From Leisingera sp. M658 (lineage in GTDB: Bacteria > Pseudomonadota > Alphaproteobacteria > Rhodobacterales > Rhodobacteraceae): DNA of 64,000 nucleotides. The stretch spans positions 822,501-886,500 of the forward strand of contig NZ_CP083546.1 in the NCBI RefSeq assembly GCF_025144145.1, written 5' to 3'. A model generated the notes under the pieces. It was not told where the DNA came from. It saw nothing but the letters and a program-made list of their open reading frames with translations, and ran no database searches. Of this stretch, positions 1 through 10,691 are shown in pieces. Numbering within the stretch: position 1 is the stretch's first letter; each line of letters begins with the position of its first letter. A program made the translations under genes and the position numbers.

Positions 1-1428
<1,428 letters not shown>

Positions 1429-1598
1429 ATCCAGTAACAGACAGTGTTACGGAAAAACCAAACAAGCAAACACATCCCATAATACAAACGCTTGGACAAC
1501 GTTGATTGCAGCCGAACGCATTTGGTAATGTCCCCGTGACATAACTCAGGTGCGGTCTCTCGCGCATTTACTTCGTAAATACGCTGCCGACCGCCACA

Positions 1599-1639
1599 CG
1601 AGAAAAATCCAAATGCCTTCGGTATTTGGATTTTTCTCG
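1599..1639 (+). other. 23S-5S spacer hairpin
   Basis: A perfect 16-bp inverted repeat (1599-1614 with 1624-1639) around a 9-nt loop lies just before 5S rRNA. A smaller imperfect hairpin precedes it at about 1562-1584. In transcribed rRNA spacers such stems commonly serve as RNase III processing sites. The position supports that, but it is inference. Confidence 0.6.
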
Positions 1640-1757
1640 GTTTGGTGGCTACAGCACAAGTGAAACACCCGGTCCCTTCCCGAACCCGGAAGTTAAGCAC
1701 TGTCGCGCCGATGGTACTTGGGCTCAAGCCCTGGGAGAGTAGGTCACCGCCAAACCT
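1640..1757 (+). rRNA. rrf: 5S ribosomal RNA
   Basis: A roughly 118-nt segment with the 5S hallmarks: complementary ends (TTTGGTGGC near the start, GCCAAACC at the end) and the internal CCCGAACCCGGAAGTTAAGC-type block. It lies about 210 nt downstream of 23S and just before an initiator tRNA. The ends are good to a few bases. Confidence 0.95.
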
Positions 1758-1801
1758 AGTAAAATCCAAATATCTCTCAATACGGTCTCAAAAAAACCTG
1801 A

Positions 1802-2340
<539 letters not shown>

Positions 2341-2375
2341 TGACCTAGCCCCACTTGAGTGGTCCAAATTGAAAG

Positions 2376-3226
2376 TTAGTGCATGGTTGGCCTTTGGTCT
2401 ATCAGGACGATGGCCTCTGGCGCAGGCGGGCGGTAGCCCAGAGCACTGTGGGGCCTTTTGGTGTTGTAGTGTTTTCTCCAGCTTTCGATAATGATCTGGG
2501 CCTCGCGTAGCGAATAGAAGATTTCACCATTCAGCAATTCATCTCGCATCCGCCCATTGAAGCTCTCGCAGTATCCGTTCTCCCAGGGCGATCCAGGCTC
2601 GATGTATGCGGTTTTGGCCCCGACAGCTTTGATCCAGCCTCTGACGGCCTCAGCAATGAACTCAGGGCCATTGTCCGACCGAATGTATGCTGGTACGCCA
2701 CGTAGGATAAACAGGTCCGTCAGTGCATCGATGACCTCGTTTGCATTCAGCTTCCGCTTCACTCGGATCGCAAGGCATTCCCGGCTGTGTTCGTCCAGGA
2801 TGTTCAATGTTCTGAAAGCCCTGCCATCATCCGTTCGGTGATGAACAAAGTCGTACGACCAGACGTGGTTGCGATATTCGGGACGCAGCCGGACACATGA
2901 TCCGTCGTTGAGCCAGAGCCGTCCCCTCCTGGGCTGCTTCATTGGAACCTTCAGCCCCTCCCGCCGCCATAAACGTTCGACACGTTTATCATTCACCCGC
3001 TGCCGGCAGGCGGTGTTTACACCGCCGAGAGGGGCCAGCCAGCGTCCCGCAGCAGGGCCGCAACCCGGCGGTAGCCGTATCGGCCGTATTGACGTGTCAG
3101 CTCGATCATATCGGCGACCAGGCGTTCCTCATCAGCACGCCCTTGAGGCAATTGCCGCTGTGTGGACCGGTGCTGGCCCAGAACGCGGCAAACGCGACGC
3201 TCGGAAACCTTCATTTGGCTGCGCAC
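2376..3226 (-). pseudogene. IS3 transposase orfB, interrupted
   Basis: The catalytic part (2376-2996) has the retroviral-type integrase core of IS3 transposases, with [20 protein letters not shown] and [18 protein letters not shown] supplying the DDE residues. The N-terminal part (3226-3017) carries the HTH-like segment ending [16 protein letters not shown]. Between them an extra segment of about 32 nt, containing a perfect hairpin (3009-3026), puts a TAA in frame and breaks continuity. Undisturbed relatives read DAGW directly into [10 protein letters not shown]. The transposase is therefore probably inactive. Confidence 0.8.
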
Positions 3227-3258
3227 ATGATCAATGCAGGACCGGCGGCGGGAGGGGC

Positions 3259-3537
3259 TCAGAAGTTTCCCTTTGCGGCCTCGGACAGGATCAATTTGTC
3301 CAGTGTCAGGTCCGAAACCGCCCGGCGAAGCCGCTCGTTTTCCTTCTGCAGCCGCTTTAGTTCTTTAAGCTGTTCCGTGCCCATTCCGCCGTACTTCTTC
3401 TTCCAGCGATAGTAGGTCTGTTCCGTAACGCCGATCTGACGGATCGCGTCTATGCGGGGCATGCCTTGCCCCATCAAGACTTCAACCTGCCGTAACTTCA
3501 CGACAATCTCTTCAGGCTTGGGCCTCTTGGTCGCCAT
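3259..3537 (-). CDS. IS3-family transposase orfA
   Basis: A 92-aa HTH protein of the transposase_8 type: residues 1-50 contain the recognition HTH (TEQTYYRWKKKYGG). A leucine-zipper-like segment follows (LKELKRLQKENERLRRAV) and is used for multimerisation. OrfA normally acts with OrfB as a frameshifted fusion. The start ATG at 3537 follows a purine-rich stretch. It looks intact, but its orfB partner is disrupted. Confidence 0.88.
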   Translation of the reverse strand: MATKRPKPEEIVVKLRQVEVLMGQGMPRIDAIRQIGVTEQTYYRWKKKYGGMGTEQLKELKRLQKENERLRRAVSDLTLDKLILSEAAKGNF

Positions 3538-3593
3538 CTATGGTCCTCCGTTTCCTAATCATAGGGGCGGACCACTTCTTTGGGGGAGACTCA

Positions 3594-3957
3594 GGGCGCG
3601 AATGACAGTGCTATCGACCATTTGCAGGGCGTCTGGGACGGTCCCGCTCTGGTTGAGGGCATCCAGAATGTCCTCCCAAAGCCCAGTCAAGGTCCATCGG
3701 CGAAACTGGCGGTAAACACTTGACCACTTTCCGAACTCCTCCGGCAGGTCACGCCAAGGGGATCCTGTCCGGGCGATCCAGAAAATCCCATCCAGAACAA
3801 GGCGATGGTTGGCCGGTTTGCGCCCGTTCGGGGCGCGGGTAGCGAGGATGAAATGTTCGAAAAACGCCCACTCCTCATCCGTCATCAAGTCTCGTGCCAA
3901 GCTGGTCTCCATAGCAGATACCAGCTTGAATCACGCCAACGGGCCGTTGTGAATCCC
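3594..3957 (-). pseudogene. IS5-type transposase, N-terminal remnant
   Basis: Reading leftwards from ATG 3912, about 106 residues match the N-terminal DUF4096 domain of IS5/IS427-group transposases, with FWIARTGSPWRDLPEEFGKW and MVDSTVIRA. After TVIRA the frame runs into the IS3 element, so the C-terminal DDE half is missing. The outer IS end is near 3957 (GGGATTCAC on the minus strand). The left end is not in the window. Confidence 0.85.
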
Positions 3958-3962
3958 TTTTG

Positions 3963-4385
3963 TCAACACGACCTAGTAGTCGTCACCCTATTTCGTAGCC
4001 CCGAAAAAAGAAAAAGAAGGCCCGAAAGGAATAGTGAAATCTGAGGTACGTGAATCATGTATGCTCCATTTGGTGAAATTGAATCTCCCCAGACGTCACT
4101 AATTCCACCGGTCGACCATCCGAATGTCCAGGCGACCCAGAATGGCATTACAACAATGGAACCGAGAGCGGCTACACGGCGACAATCGTAAATATTTTTT
4201 GCGTTGAAGGTTAGGTATATTGTCATGCATGCCAAGGTTAAGCCAAAGGTAACTTCTCGGATGAAGTGGTTCTTTACATAATCGGCGATCAATGGTGTAG
4301 AAAGTGATGTCGGGATAAATTGTGAGTATGCGATAAACATGAACGATATCCCGCTAATCACTAGTATTCGTCCGATAAGTGTCAT
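3963..4385 (-). CDS. hypothetical four-helix membrane protein
   Basis: 140 aa, unrecognised. By eye there are four hydrophobic segments (about residues 5-22, 42-60, 73-92 and 115-130), so an integral inner-membrane protein is likely. The ATG at 4385 is preceded by GGGAGG with 8-nt spacing, which supports expression. The C-terminus (RNRVTTTRSC) ends beside the IS5 remnant, so the original tail may have been changed by the insertion. The segment is AT-richer than the region to its right, which hints at a separate origin. Confidence 0.5.
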   Translation of the reverse strand: MTLIGRILVISGISFMFIAYSQFIPTSLSTPLIADYVKNHFIREVTFGLTLACMTIYLTFNAKNIYDCRRVAALGSIVVMPFWVAWTFGWSTGGISDVWGDSISPNGAYMIHVPQISLFLSGLLFLFSGLRNRVTTTRSC

Positions 4386-4520
4386 GGTCTTTTCCTCCCT
4401 GTTTTATTTCTGCGCAATGGGTCATCTTCCCGTTCGCAGCCTTCCCGTGTGTTATTATGGCGCTTTAGTCTTGCTTGGTGACGAGGTTGACTTAGCTCCC
4501 CACTATGGTTATTAAAGCTC

Positions 4521-5588
4521 ATGACAAAAACTGCGAAGATAGACGCGGCAATAGGAACAGGGGAGTTCCTGATATCAGCTGATTACCTTGGATTGCTGGT
4601 GGCATTTTCTGCAAAATATGGAGTTTCTCCGGAATCCTTGTTTTCCAATTCTGACATTTCTCTAAGTAAGTATTTGTCAAGACCGCTTTTCGTTCGAAGC
4701 GACACATATAACGGGTTGGTTGATGAGCTTGTGGTTGCTTCTTGCGATCCGCTGTTGCCTTGGAAGTATGGCCGGGCAATCAGCGAACTTTCTCACGGTG
4801 CTGTCGGTCTTGCGCTTCAGAGTTGTGCCACATTGCAGCAGTTCTTCGATCTCCTGCCGATGTTTTTTGCGACACGCACTGGCTATGCGCAATCGGTTTC
4901 GATCGAGATGACAAGAAACCGCTGTGAGGTTGTTGTTCGTTCCTCAAAACCCAATGCCCCAAATCATATTGTGCGCTTCAATACGATCTCCAGTTTGGTC
5001 GCGTTTGCCTGGATGAGCCGGCGGTTGACGGGATCCGAAGCGGATTTTCTGGATGAAGAAGTGCGGATTGCCTGGCCAGATCCGGGCCAGGAAATCCCGG
5101 CTGACTTGCTCCCGCCAGGCACAAAAATGTGTTTTGATCAGCCGGAGAGTCTGATTTCACTGCCGAAGCCGCGGTTGCATGCGCGGATTGCATCCAGCAG
5201 CCCAAATTTGATGGATGCAGCGTTGCGTCGCTGCGAAGTCGAGATGGAGGTGCCGCCACCCGATACGGGAGTTGTTGAAAAGGTGCATTGGGTGTTCCGC
5301 AAAGTGGAGCCGGAACTGCCTACACTTGAGGAGGCTGCGCACCGTCTTGGAGTCTCCCCGGCAACGCTGAAGCGTCAGCTTAACAGTCAAGGCACCTCTT
5401 TCATCAGTATCAAGAAGAAGGTCCGGTTTGACCGCGTAACCGGGTATCTTTTGCTTGGCAAGCTCTCAATTGACAAGATCGCCGCCCGCACTGGGTTCAG
5501 CGATGCTAGTAATCTGTCAAAGGCATTTAGGCAATATTTCGGCGAGACCCCGGGCCAGTTCCGTGAGCGGCATAGATCGCAGAACTAG
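4521..5588 (+). CDS. AraC-family transcriptional regulator (arabinose_bd N-domain)
   Basis: 355 aa. Residues 20-220 match the N-terminal effector-binding type found in OruR/ArgR-like AraC proteins (LPWKYGRAISELSHGAVGLA). Residues 255-350 form the double HTH of AraC proteins, with ASNLSKAFRQYFGETPGQFR as the second helix-turn-helix signature. It is paralogous to the regulator at 9530. The two bracket the hydrolase, FAD dehydrogenase and FAH genes, so control of that catabolic set is likely. No clear Shine-Dalgarno precedes the ATG at 4521. Confidence 0.9.
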   Translation: MTKTAKIDAAIGTGEFLISADYLGLLVAFSAKYGVSPESLFSNSDISLSKYLSRPLFVRSDTYNGLVDELVVASCDPLLPWKYGRAISELSHGAVGLALQSCATLQQFFDLLPMFFATRTGYAQSVSIEMTRNRCEVVVRSSKPNAPNHIVRFNTISSLVAFAWMSRRLTGSEADFLDEEVRIAWPDPGQEIPADLLPPGTKMCFDQPESLISLPKPRLHARIASSSPNLMDAALRRCEVEMEVPPPDTGVVEKVHWVFRKVEPELPTLEEAAHRLGVSPATLKRQLNSQGTSFISIKKKVRFDRVTGYLLLGKLSIDKIAARTGFSDASNLSKAFRQYFGETPGQFRERHRSQN

Positions 5589-5666
5589 AGCGCCGCCGGG
5601 AACGCCGCGCGAGACCGCTCCCCGGCCGCCTCGACAACGGCAGAGACGCCGGGAAACGGCGTGTGT

Positions 5667-6473
5667 TCAGGCCAGAAGAAACCTTTTCATTGCGGCGGTC
5701 ACATCACTTGGGGCTTCCAGAACGGCATTATGCCCGACTGGCAGCTTGGTGATTGATACATTGGCGGGCATGCGTGAGATAAGATGCTCGGACCGGACCG
5801 CGTCCATCGCTGGATCCTGGTCGCCATAGATCACTAAGCAAGGGATGTCGCTTCCGTTGAGGCAATCTGAGAGATCTTCGCGATGTTTCATGACGCTGAA
5901 AAGCACAGGTTTAAGCGCCTTGTAGTCCAGCAAATGCAGGTAGTTGCGCAGCTTGCTCACCAGCATGCGGTTGCCCTTGGCTGCGGATTTGGACAGCAGG
6001 GCATTGGTAAGCGCACTTTCAAAGTTTTTCACTCCAAATCTGGCCAATAGGCGGGGGATGATTGTGAACATGATTTTCTCGGATCGTTTTGGACCGGAGG
6101 CACAGGTATTCATCAGAACCAGACCATCGCACCGATCGGGAAAATGCTTGCAGAAGGATTGGGCGACAAAACCGCCCCAGGACAGCCCAACGATCATGCA
6201 GCTCGGCAATGCATGATGATCCAGTATCTCGCGCAGGATCACGCTGCAGTCTTTGATCGAGAAGATTTTCTGAGGCGCGTCTGAGCCACCATGGCCGGGC
6301 GGATCGATAACCAGAATGTTGTAGTCTGTTAAAAAGGCGTCGAGCACCGGGTCCCACATGGTTCCATCAAAAAACATGCCGGGCCAGAAGGCCAAAGTTC
6401 CCTTGGGGTTTGACGACTGACTGATCGCAACAGCCATGCTGCCAAGGCTTGTCTGAATTTGTTCTTTGATCAC
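5667..6473 (-). CDS. alpha/beta hydrolase
   Basis: 268 aa if started at GTG 6473, which follows GGAGAT at good spacing; an upstream ATG at 6539 would overlap the preceding gene by about 50 nt and lacks such a site. The fold is the MhpC-like hydrolase type. The nucleophile elbow GLSWGG has Ser about 98, the acid is in GDQDP and the base in GHN near the C-terminus. There is no signal peptide, so it is cytoplasmic. It is co-oriented with the FAD dehydrogenase 14 nt upstream. C-C bond or ester/lactone hydrolysis fits the context, but the substrate cannot be read. Confidence 0.85.
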   Translation of the reverse strand: MIKEQIQTSLGSMAVAISQSSNPKGTLAFWPGMFFDGTMWDPVLDAFLTDYNILVIDPPGHGGSDAPQKIFSIKDCSVILREILDHHALPSCMIVGLSWGGFVAQSFCKHFPDRCDGLVLMNTCASGPKRSEKIMFTIIPRLLARFGVKNFESALTNALLSKSAAKGNRMLVSKLRNYLHLLDYKALKPVLFSVMKHREDLSDCLNGSDIPCLVIYGDQDPAMDAVRSEHLISRMPANVSITKLPVGHNAVLEAPSDVTAAMKRFLLA

Positions 6474-6487
6474 GTAGTTATCTCCGC

Positions 6488-8110
6488 TTAGTAGGTTGCA
6501 TTGATGGCCGAGGCGGCTTTCATCGCGTTGTAAATACATAGAGAAAGGAAGGTCCCTTCCAGAGACCGTTTCCCGTTCACGCCGCCGCCGCCGAACCCGC
6601 TGGCCTCGCCAACGGCATAAAGTCCGTCAATGGCCGATCCGTCAGAGCGCAACACACGCGAGGACAGATCCGTATTGATGCCACCCAGGCTTTTGCGGGT
6701 AATCAGATGCAGCCTGATCGCGACCAGCGGCCCCGCAGCAGGGTCGAGAATAGGCTGGCCCCGGCAGATCCGCAGCCGGTCGCCTTTCCAGTGGCGCAGG
6801 CCAACAATGCGGCGTACCTGGTCATCGTTGACCTGATCGTCACTGGCTGTCAGCTGCCGGTCAAATTCGGTTAGCTCTGCTTCCAGCACGGCTTTGTCGA
6901 TCCGGTTGCTGCCGGTTAGACCGTTCATGCCCGCGACAAGGTCACCCAGGTTATCGGCAGTAATGATGTCCTGGCTGAGGGGTTCGATCTCCTTCAGAAA
7001 GTTATCGGGGACCCTCAGCAGGTTGGCCAGAAACGTAAGCTTTCTTTCATCCCGGATGGCGGTGTTAAAAACGGCGCCGGAAATGTTGAGTTCGCGTTTG
7101 GCGATCTTCCAGTTCATCACCTGCCAAGTGTAACCGTGTTCCTGTTCGCAAACCCGCTGACATAGATGGCGGGTGTCGAACCCTGAAACCAGCGGCATCG
7201 GGCCGATGCGACGCCCGTGGCTATCGGCCCAGAGACCGGATCGCGGCGGGATCAAACTGGCGCCATGTTTGGGATCCGTTCGGTCGGAGTAGGGGTGGTG
7301 TATCCCGGCTGCATAATTCCAGAAGGCGTCGAGGTGAGTGACATTTGCTGACAGTTCTTCCGCGGCAACTCGGTGCAGCTTGCCATCGGAGAACTCATGC
7401 GACCCGTTGAGGATGTAATCCGGTGCCTTGGGCCAATTGGCGGGCCAGAGACGGCGGACCTCACTTTCGCTGCCTGTCACGCCGCCGCTGGAAATGACAA
7501 TGTCGCGGCCCTGAAAACGACGCTCAATGCCGTTGCTTTCAGCAATGCAGCCGATAATTTTGCCGCTTTTCTGGATGAATTGCCTTACATCATGGTGAAA
7601 GAATAGCGTCAGCTTGTGGCGTTTCTTGTGACGTATTAGCCGCTTGACCAGAAGCCGGGTCAGTTTTTCCGATGACCCCCACATGATGTGATATCTGGGC
7701 ACTGAATTGCCCGACATGTAATCGCCCCGTTCCACCCAGCCCGGCGCAGGCAGGAAGCGGATCCCCAGTTCTTTGGTGAGCCACTGATAGACGGTGGTAG
7801 AGCCTTCATTGATATAGGAAAGCGCCCATTTCTTCTGCCACACGTCCTCGGGGCCAAATTCAGCGGCGTGCAGCCAGTCACGGGTGGCAAGTTCCTTTGT
7901 ATCCTTAATCCTGTTGCTGCGCTGAATAGGTGTGCCGGTGAACCACATGCCGCCAAAGGCTTCGTAGGCCTGGCCGCCGAATTTGGACGGCTTGTCTCGT
8001 TCCAGGATGGCGACGGACCGGCCTTGATCCAGCAATCCCAGGGCCGTAACAATGCCGGCGATCCCTCCGCCAATGATGACGGCATCATACTGTCGCGGAT
8101 GGGAAGTCAT
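6488..8110 (-). CDS. FAD-binding dehydrogenase, KstD/fumarate-reductase-like
   Basis: 540 aa from ATG 8110, chosen because GGAG sits 10 nt upstream; ATG 8170 would add 20 unlike residues. The N-terminus has the Rossmann FAD motif AVIIGGGIAGIVTA followed by an acidic beta-strand end. The C-terminus has the second FAD contact GLYAVGEASGFGGGGVNG. The family (FAD_binding_2) includes 3-ketosteroid delta1-dehydrogenases and succinate/fumarate-type flavoproteins. It forms an operon with the downstream hydrolase. A desaturation step on a cyclic substrate is inferred. Confidence 0.85.
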   Translation of the reverse strand: MTSHPRQYDAVIIGGGIAGIVTALGLLDQGRSVAILERDKPSKFGGQAYEAFGGMWFTGTPIQRSNRIKDTKELATRDWLHAAEFGPEDVWQKKWALSYINEGSTTVYQWLTKELGIRFLPAPGWVERGDYMSGNSVPRYHIMWGSSEKLTRLLVKRLIRHKKRHKLTLFFHHDVRQFIQKSGKIIGCIAESNGIERRFQGRDIVISSGGVTGSESEVRRLWPANWPKAPDYILNGSHEFSDGKLHRVAAEELSANVTHLDAFWNYAAGIHHPYSDRTDPKHGASLIPPRSGLWADSHGRRIGPMPLVSGFDTRHLCQRVCEQEHGYTWQVMNWKIAKRELNISGAVFNTAIRDERKLTFLANLLRVPDNFLKEIEPLSQDIITADNLGDLVAGMNGLTGSNRIDKAVLEAELTEFDRQLTASDDQVNDDQVRRIVGLRHWKGDRLRICRGQPILDPAAGPLVAIRLHLITRKSLGGINTDLSSRVLRSDGSAIDGLYAVGEASGFGGGGVNGKRSLEGTFLSLCIYNAMKAASAINATY

Positions 8111-8570
8111 ACAATGCGTCTCCGGTACTGTGGCTGACAATTTTTCCGTTACACAGAAGTAAGTGATCACAGCAGTTCGGTTCGAGAGTGAAAGGGATCA
8201 ACTGTATGGTTAAAGGAGCGCAGGCGATCTGCGTGAGATCTTGGTCTGTCCCTGACCTAGGCAGACGGTTGCGGAAGAGGTCAGCTGCTTGGCTAACCAG
8301 CGGGACTTTGGATGGTTCTTGATGCGGCACCTGACATTGTCAGGCTTGACCGGAATTTTTGTATGCAATCAGTGGGCCCGCCAGGTTTGCAAGGCCGGCT
8401 TCTTTCCCAGCGCACCCAAACGGCGCCGCTGCCGATAAGCTGAAATCACCAAAGTCCTGATCGCTTTGAAACTTCTTAAACCTCTGACCGGTGCCTAAGT
8501 TTCTGGAGCAACCAAAGCGGGCGTGGATCACTCAGTTTGAGCGCCACCGCCAAATGCGGCTTGCTTTCAA
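8111..8570. promoter_or_regulatory. divergent intergenic region
   Basis: 460 nt between the leftward FAD dehydrogenase and the rightward FAH-family gene, so it must hold both promoters. The reading frames here have no recognisable protein features. No clean sigma70 boxes, terminator or repeat stood out. It is the natural place for binding by one or both flanking AraC-type regulators. Confidence 0.4.
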
Positions 8571-9452
8571 ATGATTGGACACACCATGCCACTGACCACA
8601 GGCCCTCAGGAGGGCACGCTTCAAGACTTCCTTCCCACAACTGGTTTTGCTTATGCTTTCGGTCTTGCCTACGCGGACCACATCCGAGAGACCGGATCTG
8701 AGACACCGGAAACACCGATTGTCTTTCTAAAGAACGCCGCACCAAAGCCGGGCCAGGACAGCGTGGCGATTCCTACGATGGAGACTCTTCTTTGCGCGGT
8801 CATCAGCGCTGAACCATCACTCTGCGAACGGGTCGACGCGCTAAAAGACCAGCTGGTGCCGATGATGGATTTTGAAATCGAACTGGGCGTTCAGCTGCTG
8901 GAAGATTGCACCTTGTCAGAGCTGCAAGCAGCCAAGCAACTGCCTATGATCGGCTATTTTCTGGCCAATGATGTGACGTCGCGAACTGTCCAGATGATGG
9001 GCGAGCTGACGCGTGACCGATATGTTCTTTGGTCCGCGAGCAAGAGTTATGACGGTTTTTTCCCATGTGGGCGTACGCTTTGGGTGCCTGATGCCGAAGC
9101 ACGGGATCTGCTGCCTGCTGTCCGGCTGGAATTGAAAGTGAACGGAAAGATACGACAAAGCGAGCCTGTCAGTAGCCTGATCTATACTCCCCGGCAGATT
9201 CTGGAGGGGGCGGCAGCGTTTGCGCCGGATCAGAAACTGCGGGCTGGCGACCTCATCGTTACTGGCACACCAGCAGGGGTGACCTTTCAGATTTCTGCCG
9301 AGCAAAAGGCAATTTTTGCCAGCATGCCGCTGGATGTCAGCATTCCTAAGTTTCTCGAATCTGGTCGCAACAACCCTGATTACCTGAAGCCCGGCGACCT
9401 GGTCGAGATGGATGCCGAATGGCTGGGGCAGCTGACCTTTACCATGACCTGA
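8571..9452 (+). CDS. fumarylacetoacetate hydrolase family protein
   Basis: 293 aa from ATG 8571; ATG 8586 is an alternative and neither has a strong ribosome site. The FAH C-terminal fold is clear. The acidic metal ligands lie in MMDFEIELGV, with a further acid in YFLANDVTSR, then KSYDGFFPCG and the late VTGTPAGVTF turn. Family members are metal-dependent hydrolases, hydratases or decarboxylases acting on ring-cleavage products. No signal peptide is seen, so it is cytoplasmic. A terminator follows directly. Confidence 0.88.
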   Translation: MIGHTMPLTTGPQEGTLQDFLPTTGFAYAFGLAYADHIRETGSETPETPIVFLKNAAPKPGQDSVAIPTMETLLCAVISAEPSLCERVDALKDQLVPMMDFEIELGVQLLEDCTLSELQAAKQLPMIGYFLANDVTSRTVQMMGELTRDRYVLWSASKSYDGFFPCGRTLWVPDAEARDLLPAVRLELKVNGKIRQSEPVSSLIYTPRQILEGAAAFAPDQKLRAGDLIVTGTPAGVTFQISAEQKAIFASMPLDVSIPKFLESGRNNPDYLKPGDLVEMDAEWLGQLTFTMT

Positions 9453-9476
9453 CACCGCTAATCAGCCCAGAACGGA

Positions 9477-9507
9477 GACACCGGAATTGAAGTTGCCGGT
9501 GTCTTTT
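9477..9507 (+). terminator. Rho-independent terminator
   Basis: Perfect stem GACACCGG/CCGGTGTC with an 11-nt loop, directly followed by TTTT. It lies 25 nt after the FAH stop and just before the second AraC gene, which separates the two transcripts. Confidence 0.8.
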
Positions 9508-9529
9508 CGTGCGGTTATTGTGGCTGGTC

Positions 9530-10582
9530 ATGAAACAGGGTGATGCCATCGGTGACGGAGACTACGCTCTTCCTTTCAGCTATACTGAATTGCTGGTCTC
9601 TTTTGCAGCGGATTCAAGGGTTTCGGCTGAATTGCTGCTTGAAGGCAGCGGGCTTCACCTGCGCGACCTGGTCGCCGCCCCAAGCCACGTGCGCAGCAAT
9701 AGCTATAGCCGTATGGTGTTGAATTTGCTGTCCCAGGCCCGCGATGATGCGCTGCTGCCCTGGCGGTACGGCCGCGCCATGAGCTTTCAGACACATGGTG
9801 CTTTTGGCCTGGCGTTGCGCAGTGCCAGAACTCTCGGCGAAGCCTATGAACAGCTTCCGGAACAATATGGTTCGCGCTCGGGCGGTGCTCAGTTCCTGGA
9901 AACCCGCAGTGCAGCCGGTTACTACGACATCGTTGTCCATTCCGGCAATCCTGATACTCCGGATGAAGCCGTGCGTTTCCATGCGATTTCAAGCCTGATC
10001 AATCTGGCTTGGCTCGCCCGTGCGATAACTGGTACTCAGGAAGAAAGTTTGCCAGGGCAATTGCATCTGGCTTGGCCCTGTCCGGAAGATGGTGTGCCGC
10101 CGGATACGGTGCCTCCCGGCCTGCAAATGGTGTTCTCGCAGGCCGAAACTTTTCTGCGGTATCCGACGGCGCATCTGCGCATCCGCACCCTGGCCGGCGC
10201 TGCCGATCTGAAGGCCGCTGCAAGGTCACGCATCGAACATGAGCTCTCGGTGCCGCCTGCGACGCTGAGTACCGTAGGCCAGGTGAAATGGGCGCTTGGC
10301 AAACTAGGTCTCTCTAGGGGCGCGGTTGAAAGCGTGTCGGCTCTGCTGCATGTGTCGCCGGCCACACTGAAAAGACGGTTGAAAAGCGAAAACGCCAGCT
10401 TTCTTGATATCAAAAACAGCGAGCGTTTCGAATTGGTCAAACGCCGCCTGCGCTCCAGCGATGTCACCCTCAGCGTGATTGCGGAGGAGGCGGGATATGA
10501 CAATCCCAGCAACCTCTCCAAGGCTTTCAAACAGCATTTCGGCCTCTCCCCCGGTGCCTTTCGCGCCGGTCTTCGCAAATAA
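9530..10582 (+). CDS. AraC-family transcriptional regulator, second paralogue
   Basis: 350 aa from ATG 9530; an upstream GTG at 9509 is possible but overlaps the base of the terminator. It has the same two-part build as the regulator at 4521: an arabinose_bd-like N-domain (LPWRYGRAMSFQTHGAFGLA) and a C-terminal AraC double HTH (NPSNLSKAFKQHFGLSPGAFR). The shared blocks show the two are paralogues within one locus. It probably responds to a related ligand and controls the flanking genes. Confidence 0.9.
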   Translation: MKQGDAIGDGDYALPFSYTELLVSFAADSRVSAELLLEGSGLHLRDLVAAPSHVRSNSYSRMVLNLLSQARDDALLPWRYGRAMSFQTHGAFGLALRSARTLGEAYEQLPEQYGSRSGGAQFLETRSAAGYYDIVVHSGNPDTPDEAVRFHAISSLINLAWLARAITGTQEESLPGQLHLAWPCPEDGVPPDTVPPGLQMVFSQAETFLRYPTAHLRIRTLAGAADLKAAARSRIEHELSVPPATLSTVGQVKWALGKLGLSRGAVESVSALLHVSPATLKRRLKSENASFLDIKNSERFELVKRRLRSSDVTLSVIAEEAGYDNPSNLSKAFKQHFGLSPGAFRAGLRK

Positions 10583-10691
10583 ATTCGGGTGAGCCGTTTC
10601 CACCATTAGTCTGAGGTAAATCCACATTTCGCCTTTGGCTGTGCCGACTAGGCTGAAAAGCCAATCAGCACAGCGGAAGAGAGTTCAGAAG

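Larger units (their letters stand above)
2341..3593 (-). mobile_element. IS3-family insertion sequence (orfA/orfB, orfB broken)
   Basis: About 1253 bp. The ends begin TGA...CCCCA and share AGTGGTCC at the same distance on each side (2359-2366 and 3567-3574). It encodes a two-ORF IS3 transposase reading leftwards. The flanks are unrelated: serine recombinase on the left, IS5-type transposase on the right. No matching target duplication is seen, so it likely marks a deletion or an IS-IS recombination junction. An insertion with a stop disrupts orfB. Confidence 0.8.
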
